Of a DNA stretch of 14,291 nucleotides, positions 1 through 5,893 are shown in pieces (within the stretch, counting starts at the first letter, position 1; every line of letters begins with the position of its first letter). This stretch comes from Chitinophaga pinensis (GTDB taxonomy: Bacteria > Bacteroidota > Bacteroidia > M30B66). The stretch covers positions 1-14,291 of the forward strand of contig CALQRR010000007.1 of NCBI GenBank assembly GCA_943333015.1, given 5' to 3'. The notes below the pieces were generated by a model. That model was not told where the DNA came from. It made no database searches and saw nothing but the letters and a program-made list of their open reading frames with translations. The translations under genes were made by a program, and so were the position numbers.

Positions 1-447
1 GAATCGAATGAAGTGTTGAATGTATACCGAGGAAATGTGATTTTGGATAATTCAGGAAAAGCAGTTGTTACTATGCCCAATTATTTTGCAGGCATCAACA
101 TCAATTTCTCTTATATCCTTACTGCTGTTGGAGCTCCCGCACCTGGCATTTTCATTAGCCGCGAAATGGAAAACGATCAGTTTGAAATTTCTGGAGGTTT
201 AGCTGGAACGAAAATTTCTTGGCAAGTAACTGCTGAGCGTAACGACTTGTACATGCAGCGTTACCCTGAATCGAAAAATGCAGAACCGTCAAAGCCAGCC
301 AACCGTCATGGCCGTTATTTACGTCCGGAGTTGTACGGACAGCCTGACTCACAGCGTATGTTCAGCTCGCCACTTCTTGACAAACAAGTTGAGTTGAAGG
401 GTGCTGGAGTTCCTGCCGAAACTAAAAAACTTGGATCGAAGCGTTAA
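1..447 (+). CDS. C-terminal part of a protein of unknown function (5' end outside window)
   Basis: The reading frame is open from base 1 (Glu-Ser-Asn-Glu-Val...) to a TAA at 445-447, so the gene starts to the left of the window; the GTG at 13 is internal. The visible 148 residues contain the pattern GNVILD-x-GKAVVTMPNYF, then LTAVGAPAPGIFIS, then GTKISWQVTAERND, and end in a polar tail with RYLRPELYGQP. I recall this arrangement (a short beta-rich module with a 'SWQVTG-R-D' strand and a later 'YLHPE-YGQP' motif) as the C-terminus of many otherwise unrelated uncharacterised, often very long, bacterial proteins. It carries no T9SS tail and ends in a Lys/Arg-rich stretch. The role is unknown; a surface or secreted protein is only an inference. 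A strong terminator follows 23 bp after the stop. The coding call is firm, the function is not. Confidence 0.8.
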   Translation, partial: ESNEVLNVYRGNVILDNSGKAVVTMPNYFAGININFSYILTAVGAPAPGIFISREMENDQFEISGGLAGTKISWQVTAERNDLYMQRYPESKNAEPSKPANRHGRYLRPELYGQPDSQRMFSSPLLDKQVELKGAGVPAETKKLGSKR

Positions 448-470
448 TCACACTTAACTGAAACTGAAAA

Positions 471-499
471 GCCGCAACCTCAACGTTGCGGCTTTTTTT
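471..499 (+). terminator. Rho-independent terminator after the left-edge gene
   Basis: A perfect 8-bp stem (gccgcaac at 471-478 with gttgcggc at 485-492) closes a 6-base loop and is followed by seven T (493-499). It lies 23 bp after the stop codon at 445-447, so it ends that transcript. Four A precede the left arm, so weak termination of minus-strand transcripts from the TPR lipoprotein gene is also possible. Confidence 0.9.
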
Positions 500-550
500 A
501 TGAAGTATGCCAGGGATGTTTTTAAAATCTGAAGGCAGAACCAACTGTGA

Positions 551-629
551 GCGGCAAGGATTGAGCAGAAAGCCCGCAACCCGGCTTTTGGGACGGGTGA
601 GGACTTGGCAGCGAAAGCCTGCGCGCCGC
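551..629. other. Candidate structured intergenic element (possible ncRNA or small repeat)
   Basis: This stretch lies between two convergent genes (stops at 447 and 647) and is visibly G/C-richer than its surroundings. The ends pair (gcggc 551-555 with gccgc 625-629), a short inner stem agg/cct can form (557-559 with 618-620), and an inner hairpin pairs acccg 579-583 with cgggt 594-598. Segments such as GGATTGAGCAGAAAGCCCG and GTGAGGACTTGGCAGCGAAA resemble an element I remember from the spaces between genes in many Bacteroidota genomes. I cannot assign it an Rfam name with confidence, and the strand is undetermined. A 73-residue minus-strand frame across it is not convincing as a gene. Confidence 0.4.
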
Positions 630-646
630 CTTGATAAAATCAAACA

Positions 647-1579
647 TTAATTTTCTGTTGGAGGAATGCTGGCCGCTGCTTTTCGATCGCGAAGGGCTTC
701 ATTATTTCGTCCGAGTTTTTCCAACACATCGGCCCTGCCTAGAAACGCCTCCGGATCTTGTTGATTCAGTGAAATGGAGGTAGTGTAATCGTGAAGCGCT
801 GCTTGAAGGCGTCCGCTGGCGGCATGTTGATGGGCACGGGCAGAATAATAATAGGAATACTTGGGCTCCAGGCGAATGGCTTGGTTGATATCGGGCATGC
901 CCTTGTTTTCGTTGAACAGGTTGAACCACACCACGGCGCGCTGATACCAGGCATCGGCGAAATCGGGTTGCCGTTGGATGCATTGGGAAAAATCGTTGAT
1001 GGCAGCTGGCAAATCCAAAAACGGATAGTGTGCCGCACGGGTTTCTCCTTGGGGAGTGAAGAAGCGAGAAAAGAGCAATCCTCTGTAATACCAAGCCATG
1101 TGGTTGGTGGAATCGTACTGAACGGCCTGATTCATAGCATGGATAGCGGCAGGAAAATGGTCGGCGAAATACTGCATGCGGCCAATCTCAATCCAGGAAT
1201 CGGAAACAATGCGGGGAGACGGGTTTTTTAGCAGCAGTCGCAGCGATGTTCCGGCATTGAGGGTATCCCCTTTTTGAAGTTGCAGGCGGGCGCGCTCGAG
1301 ACGGGCGTCTCCATTTTGGGGATTATACTTCAGCGATTGGGTATAATCGGCGATTGCCTGTGTATCGTTTTGGATTTTTTGATAACAGCGAGCGCGCAAT
1401 AGATAAATGCTGTCTGTTTGCTGATGCAGAGAGATGCAGGTATTGAGTTCAATGATCGACCCCAGGTAATCGTTTTGATTCCATTCCTGCTTGGCCAACA
1501 CCCAATGATCGGTGGGTGAAGAACAGCAGGTAAAGAACAGGATGATGAGCGGAAGCATCAACCGGAAAAAGAAACTCAT
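647..1579 (-). CDS. TPR-repeat lipoprotein
   Basis: The 310-residue product starts with a hydrophobic segment ending in FFTCCSS, so Cys18 (or Cys19) is the probable lipidation site; the lipobox is loose by enterobacterial standards but acceptable for Bacteroidota. The rest is about seven tetratricopeptide (TPR)-type helical hairpins, with recurring patterns such as YLLRARCYQKIQNDTQAIADY, AWYYRGLLFSRF, AWYQRAVVWFNL and AFLGRADVLEKLGRNNEAL. TPR arrays bind protein partners and have no catalysis of their own. The ATG at 1579 lies 19 bp downstream of the HTTM gene's stop on the same strand, so the two are probably co-transcribed and may act together at the envelope. The partner and role are unknown. 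No convincing minus-strand terminator follows the stop. Confidence 0.88.
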   Translation of the reverse strand: MSFFFRLMLPLIILFFTCCSSPTDHWVLAKQEWNQNDYLGSIIELNTCISLHQQTDSIYLLRARCYQKIQNDTQAIADYTQSLKYNPQNGDARLERARLQLQKGDTLNAGTSLRLLLKNPSPRIVSDSWIEIGRMQYFADHFPAAIHAMNQAVQYDSTNHMAWYYRGLLFSRFFTPQGETRAAHYPFLDLPAAINDFSQCIQRQPDFADAWYQRAVVWFNLFNENKGMPDINQAIRLEPKYSYYYSARAHQHAASGRLQAALHDYTTSISLNQQDPEAFLGRADVLEKLGRNNEALRDRKAAASIPPTEN

Positions 1580-1598
1580 GTAAACGTGGGATAATAAA

Positions 1599-2957
1599 TT
1601 AATTCTCGTCTTTCATCTCCTGATCAACAAGCATTTGCGGATCATGGCCATTGAGGGAGATCGTTGCAAACGCTCTGATTCGTTTGAAAGGCGATGCGGT
1701 AGAATCGAGCCCATCGTGTCGGAGATGATGAACGAATTGATGAATCATTTCAGGACTTTCGGCCATGCGCCGTTGCTGATGTGGCGCTAAATAGGTGTTC
1801 AGATCAATTTTTTGTTCCTGTCCGGTTAGGGGATTATGACTCCAGATGTGCACTTGTGCCTCTTTTTCGTGCAGACGGATGTCCCAGCTGAAATGAAAGG
1901 CGGCATCGGCCCAGCGGCCACTTCCCCAGTGTAGAAATAGTGTAACCGGCAATGCCACTTGTGCTGCAAGGAAGAGCATCAACACCATCGGAAAAAGTCG
2001 TTTTTTTCTGTATTGCAGCATGAAGGAACCACCTGGCTGAAAAACCTCCCCCCGAAACTGAAACAGATCATACAAGAGGTACGAAATGCCGGAAATCAAC
2101 CGATGAATGCGGTCGGCCGGAAGGAAAACCGTGCAGGAAAAAAGGATGAGGATCGGGAAAAATCCAGCTGGAAAAAGAATCAATGCCGCAATCTGTGTCA
2201 GCACCACCATGCGAAACGCTCCAAGGCTGGTGGATTTGTCGAGTAAGAAGTGCGGAATAATAAAATCGAACAGAATCAGAAACCAGGAGAGTGCGATGGG
2301 TAATCCTCCAGAAATCATCCATGGCGGAAAATCAAGTCCCATGTTGAGAGAAAGATTTTCGAGCCAGATGTTCATGGGCCGGCCTTGAAACAACCAATCG
2401 GCATTTAGTTTAGCCATGCCGGCAAAGAAGAAAACGAGTGCCACCTGAAACTGAAAAGCGAGAATGCCCCAGCGCGGAATAAAATCCACTCGAAGCGCCG
2501 GTTTACGAAGGAGGTCGATGGAGAATAAGCGGTTGGCAGGTGACAGGCAGAGCATGATCGCCAACAGCAGCACGTAGTAATAATAACTCAGGTAATTAGA
2601 TTGGTCGATGAGTGACACATATCCAAACAGGAGTGTAAAAACAATGGTGCTGATGCGAAAATACCAGCCCGCACCAATCATAATAGCTGCTAAAAACAAC
2701 ATCCCAAATACCCCATACATACCTGCGGCTGCGAGTGGTTTTATCCAAGACAAACCCTGATAAGTGAAAAAATAATCGGGAGCAATAAACAGATCAAACA
2801 CATTGCCGCTCAGGAGCATGTATAGTGACCAAAGCGCCATCGCCAGACCAAATGCCACACGAAAAGCAATAAGCGGATCCAAGGCAACAGGTTCAAAAAG
2901 CAGCGAGAACAACTTCCTCACTCTGCTTAAACCCGCTTCTTCATCTGGATGCATCAT
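1599..2957 (-). CDS. HTTM / vitamin K-dependent gamma-carboxylase-like membrane protein
   Basis: The 452-residue protein has several hydrophobic membrane segments in residues ~30-340 and a soluble C-terminal part. Two blocks match the GGCX (gamma-glutamyl carboxylase) family as I remember it. FFFAGMAKLNADW (177-188) corresponds to the human segment with catalytic Lys218, here Lys183. FSWDIRLH (356-363), followed by a beta-rich stretch and LAPHQQRRMAESPEMIHQF, corresponds to the human YSWDMMVH region. The position aligned with human His160, normally Asn-His before a Tyr-rich helix, reads Ser124-Tyr125. Family members carboxylate glutamate using reduced vitamin K in animals; bacterial substrates are mostly unknown, so function is not assigned. 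Start: ATG at 2957, with a second in-frame ATG at 2954. A candidate promoter lies just upstream and a TPR lipoprotein gene follows after 19 bp. Confidence 0.9.
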   Translation of the reverse strand: MMHPDEEAGLSRVRKLFSLLFEPVALDPLIAFRVAFGLAMALWSLYMLLSGNVFDLFIAPDYFFTYQGLSWIKPLAAAGMYGVFGMLFLAAIMIGAGWYFRISTIVFTLLFGYVSLIDQSNYLSYYYYVLLLAIMLCLSPANRLFSIDLLRKPALRVDFIPRWGILAFQFQVALVFFFAGMAKLNADWLFQGRPMNIWLENLSLNMGLDFPPWMISGGLPIALSWFLILFDFIIPHFLLDKSTSLGAFRMVVLTQIAALILFPAGFFPILILFSCTVFLPADRIHRLISGISYLLYDLFQFRGEVFQPGGSFMLQYRKKRLFPMVLMLFLAAQVALPVTLFLHWGSGRWADAAFHFSWDIRLHEKEAQVHIWSHNPLTGQEQKIDLNTYLAPHQQRRMAESPEMIHQFVHHLRHDGLDSTASPFKRIRAFATISLNGHDPQMLVDQEMKDEN

Positions 2958-2978
2958 AATATTCCACGTTATGAATGA

Positions 2979-3008
2979 TGAATATACATGAATTTAACTG
3001 ACCACAAA
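2979..3008 (-). promoter_or_regulatory. Candidate Bacteroidota-type promoter for the HTTM-TPR pair
   Basis: Read on the minus strand, TTTG (3008-3005) is followed after 18 bases by TATATTCA (2986-2979), an imperfect match to the TTTG-N19-TAnnTTTG consensus. It would place the transcript start some 15 bases before the ATG at 2957. It lies in the 106-bp space between two divergent genes. The match was made by eye and is moderate. Confidence 0.35.
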
Positions 3009-3063
3009 ACCCGTTTCGCGCAATCGCAACATCCTATTTCGTTTCTTTGCTTAAAACCCGGTT

Positions 3064-3774
3064 ATGCGTTCTGTCATTTTCTCTTTGTTCCTGCTCTCTT
3101 CTGCTTTCAGTGCTATGGCTCAGTCGGCTAAAATGCGACTCGGTTTTACTGCGGGCACCACTGTGGCCTGGTCTACGGGCGATGGACAACTGAGCAACAG
3201 CTTTTTTGCTGTCAGTCGTGCCGGATTTCAAGGTGGAATAACCAATTCACTTGAGCTTGGTGAGCATTTTTTTATGTCGTTGTCGGCCAACTATTCCATC
3301 CAATCGTTTGGATTAAAGCAAACCAGTGTTGCGGTGGTGGGCATGGATGCCCGTTTTCGTGCACATAATCTGGACATTCCGCTGACGCTGGGATACAGTG
3401 GCTATTTGGGTTCACTGCGTCACCGCGAATTTGTTGGCGCGGGCTTGCAGCTGAATCTCAGTACGGCTCAAAACGTGAAACTTTCGGGCGACAGTTCCAG
3501 CTCAATTACATACAGCACCAAGGCGGATGTAAAAACAAGTGCATATCCAGTGCTGATAGCGGGCTTTGAAGTTGGGTCGGTTTTTAAGAATGATGCCGCG
3601 ATGTATTTTGGAGCCACCTTCCGATATGGTCTTCAGAACGTCTATCAGGGAACAGTATCCAGCAACCGTTTTGCGCCACAGGCAGCATCGTATAACGGAA
3701 CGTATTTGGGCATCGGCCTGACATATTACCTGCCCCGCTATTCCTATTGGTTCAAACGGGAATTTATTTATTGA
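3064..3774 (+). CDS. Outer-membrane beta-barrel protein (PorT-like family)
   Basis: The 236-residue product begins with a clear type I signal peptide (MRSVIFSLFLLSSAFSAMAQ; likely cleavage after Ala19, leaving an N-terminal Gln typical of Bacteroidota). The mature part alternates Gly/aromatic beta strands with short polar turns, for example MRLGFTAGTTVAW, FFMSLSANYSIQSFGL, LDIPLTLGYSGYLG, AMYFGATFRYGL and YLGIGLTYYL. This fits a small barrel of roughly 8-10 strands, like the 'outer membrane beta-barrel' proteins common in this phylum. The exact family and any ligand are unknown. The gene stands alone on the + strand, divergent from the HTTM gene, and its TGA (3772-3774) directly abuts the stop of the convergent EnvC-like gene. 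I see no good -33/-7 promoter pair upstream. Confidence 0.85.
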   Translation: MRSVIFSLFLLSSAFSAMAQSAKMRLGFTAGTTVAWSTGDGQLSNSFFAVSRAGFQGGITNSLELGEHFFMSLSANYSIQSFGLKQTSVAVVGMDARFRAHNLDIPLTLGYSGYLGSLRHREFVGAGLQLNLSTAQNVKLSGDSSSSITYSTKADVKTSAYPVLIAGFEVGSVFKNDAAMYFGATFRYGLQNVYQGTVSSNRFAPQAASYNGTYLGIGLTYYLPRYSYWFKREFIY

Positions 3775-5058
3775 TTAGCGCGAAATCCATTCGCCTGGAT
3801 TAAGCTTGATTTTGCCCTTCCAAATTTCAAGATGCGCTTCTGATTTGTTACCACTATCGTCGCGATCGGCAATACCAATGGAATTACCGGCAGAGATTTT
3901 TTGACCTTTGGATACCGACGCCGATGCCAGATTGCTATATACAGTCAGGTATTCGCCATGTTTGAGGATCACCGCCATGTTCGATCCAGGGATGGTAATC
4001 ACGCCGGAAACTTCACCATCGTAAATCGCCTTCACATTTGCTCCCGGGGAGGAAGAAATATTAATTCCGTTGTTGTTGGTCGTGATTCCCTTGAGGACAG
4101 GATGCGGATGCGTTCCGAACGATTCAGTGATAACACCTCGGTCAACAGGCCAAGGCAAACGCCCTTTGTTGGATTCGAATTTCCCTGAAAGTGCACGTGT
4201 TTCGGTTGTCACACGCACTTCCGGTTCTTTAACAACTTCTGGTGCCGGCTTACCAGCAGCGACGGCTTTTTTACGAGCGGCCTCTGCATCAGATTTGGCT
4301 TTGGCCATGGCGCGGTTTCGTTCACGGGTAATTTCCCGTTCAATAACGCGCTGAATTTCACCATCGAGTTTTTTCGCATCAGCCCGTTTTTTGGCCAGAT
4401 CCTTTTTCAACGATTTTTCCCGTTTCTGAAGCTGTGTCAAGGTTTGTTCCTGTTCCTTTTTTTCAACACTGAGCACCTGTTTCTGTCGCTCTTCCGTTCC
4501 AAGAAGATCCCGTTTGGTGGATAAATCGGTCCGCAGTTGCTTGACGCGACCGTTGAGTTCATCCTGAGAAGTTTGAATAAGTAACGCTTGCTCACGCCGG
4601 TAGCTGTTGTATTTGCGGAGGTAATAAAGGCGCTTGTATGCCTGCTGAACATCTTTGGCTGAAAAGAGAAGCATCAATGCGGATTCCTGATTCCGGGTGA
4701 GGTATGCCTGTCGAATTAACTTGGAATACGAAGCTTTGAGGCGGTCGAGTTCTGCTTGTAGTTCTTTGATTTTTTCGCCATTGCTGGTGATGGTGGTACT
4801 CAACATACCCACTTCCTGCTGAATGGTGTTGATCAGTCGTTTACGATCATCCAGTTTTTTATTGAGGATTTTTAACTGACCAAGGCTGAGGTTCTTGTTT
4901 TTCTTGGTTTCGTTGATGAGTTTGTTGGTGATCTCAATCTCTTTCTGCAGCGCCAGCTTTTTGCGCTCCAATTCGGAACGACTGCTTTGTCCAAAGGAGT
5001 TCAGGCCCTGGATAAGCAGTAAAAACAATAAAAAAAGGTGTTTAGTGGCTCGCTTCAT
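3775..5058 (-). CDS. EnvC-type murein hydrolase activator (coiled coil plus degenerate LytM/M23 domain)
   Basis: The 427-residue protein has a signal peptide (1-23, ending NSFGQ), a long charged coiled coil (~25-265, with a break around 110-155), an Ala/Pro/Lys linker and a LytM-like domain (~300-427, starting at LPWPVDRGVITESFG). The zinc and catalytic positions of M23 peptidases are largely lost. The HxxxD motif reads N-N-G-I-N (329-333), the Tyr-x-His-Leu position reads YSNL (374-377), and the HxH motif reads E-A-H (407-409), keeping only the last His. This matches EnvC/NlpD proteins, which do not cut peptidoglycan but activate N-acetylmuramoyl-L-alanine amidases at division sites. No amidase gene lies in the window. 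The ATG at 5058 is inside the end of the DUF4292 gene (17-bp overlap), implying translational coupling. It is the last gene of the six-gene cluster. Confidence 0.9.
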   Translation of the reverse strand: MKRATKHLFLLFLLLIQGLNSFGQSSRSELERKKLALQKEIEITNKLINETKKNKNLSLGQLKILNKKLDDRKRLINTIQQEVGMLSTTITSNGEKIKELQAELDRLKASYSKLIRQAYLTRNQESALMLLFSAKDVQQAYKRLYYLRKYNSYRREQALLIQTSQDELNGRVKQLRTDLSTKRDLLGTEERQKQVLSVEKKEQEQTLTQLQKREKSLKKDLAKKRADAKKLDGEIQRVIEREITRERNRAMAKAKSDAEAARKKAVAAGKPAPEVVKEPEVRVTTETRALSGKFESNKGRLPWPVDRGVITESFGTHPHPVLKGITTNNNGINISSSPGANVKAIYDGEVSGVITIPGSNMAVILKHGEYLTVYSNLASASVSKGQKISAGNSIGIADRDDSGNKSEAHLEIWKGKIKLNPGEWISR

Positions 5059-5893
5059 AGTTGTCCGGAATGTTGAACGGCAAGTTCAATTCCTTGTTGA
5101 CAGTCATTCTGGAATATTCCAGGTCAATGTTTACCAGTTTGGCCGCTTGAGCGACTACTGTTAATTTGTTCGGCATGCGTAAATCATCCACTTCTTCGAA
5201 ATTCAGGTAGTTCACCGTAAATTTCCGTACTGGTCGGTAATCTTGCATTTCCATGCGTACTATTTTCCCTTTGAGGGGAGAATACCAGATTTCCTGAGTC
5301 AGTATCTGCGGTGTTTCCAACTCGCTTTCACGGCGGATTTTTCGCTTCTTCAAGGTGCTCAGAATGAGTTCTTCGTTTTCGGTGGCGCCCAAATAATTTT
5401 CAACAGAATAATGCAGATAGGCATTGCCCAGTAAAATAGACTCTACCATTTTGAAATTCACCTCAATTTGGAGCAGGTTATTCAAAAAGCGGTAGTCTCC
5501 TTTAAAATACGTTCCACTGAGTCGGTTGATAAACTTGAGAGAATCTGGGGTAATAAGTGCGCGGGCGACTTCAATACCCAAAGCAGGCGAAATGGACATC
5601 CAGATGGCGCTGTCCTTTTTAATTCTAAGGTTGGCTGAAAACGAATTAGTTTGTTTGTTAATATCCGTATTGGCTGAGACCTTTGCACTGAACCAGCGAA
5701 TGGGCGCATCGGACGAATAAAACTTACGGAATAAGCTATCGGGACTTAAAACAACCACATCACCAGTAGGCACTTCTTGGTTTAACGGCTTGATTTCCGA
5801 TACTGGCTCTGTTTTACGCGTCCGGCATGAAACACTGCTCAGGATAAATAAACAGACCAAAATCCACAAAAATGGAGGAATCGCTCTCTTCAC
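5042..5893 (-). CDS. DUF4292 lipoprotein (LolA/LolB-like candidate)
   Basis: The 283-residue product has a lipoprotein signal peptide ending LSSVSC, with Cys23 as the probable lipid-bearing residue. The rest resembles the DUF4292 family: WFSAKVSANTDINKQTNSF, NLRIKKDSAIWMSISPALGIEVARALITPDSL and RLSGTYFKGDYRFLN. Such repeated long beta strands with 'RI--DS-IW-SISP-LGIE' suggest a LolA/LolB-like half-barrel that could hold lipid acyl chains; this structural link is inference. The start is a GTG at 5893. It directly follows the TAA of the upstream TPR gene with no base between, and no later ATG would keep the signal peptide. The downstream EnvC-like gene overlaps its end by 17 bp. It probably acts in the periplasm or at the inner face of the outer membrane. 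Confidence 0.85.
   Translation of the reverse strand: MKRAIPPFLWILVCLFILSSVSCRTRKTEPVSEIKPLNQEVPTGDVVVLSPDSLFRKFYSSDAPIRWFSAKVSANTDINKQTNSFSANLRIKKDSAIWMSISPALGIEVARALITPDSLKFINRLSGTYFKGDYRFLNNLLQIEVNFKMVESILLGNAYLHYSVENYLGATENEELILSTLKKRKIRRESELETPQILTQEIWYSPLKGKIVRMEMQDYRPVRKFTVNYLNFEEVDDLRMPNKLTVVAQAAKLVNIDLEYSRMTVNKELNLPFNIPDNYEASH

Noticed and set aside
422..643. 73-residue minus-strand frame between the left-edge gene and the TPR lipoprotein
   Set aside because: It spans the terminator hairpin and the structured element, has no family resemblance or good start context, and is best explained by chance in a GC-rich stretch.
631..643. Small hairpin ttgat-aaa-atcaa downstream of the TPR lipoprotein stop
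   Set aside because: The stem is only five mostly A/T pairs with a 3-base loop and has no T-run on the minus strand, so it is not a credible terminator.
791..1231. 146-residue + strand frame
   Set aside because: It is antisense to the TPR lipoprotein gene, whose signal peptide and repeats are clear; no recognisable protein features.
3013..3049. Possible + strand promoter for the beta-barrel gene (TATTTCG near 3035 or TTTCTTTG at 3042)
   Set aside because: Neither has a TTTG at the expected distance, and the matches to TAnnTTTG are weak.
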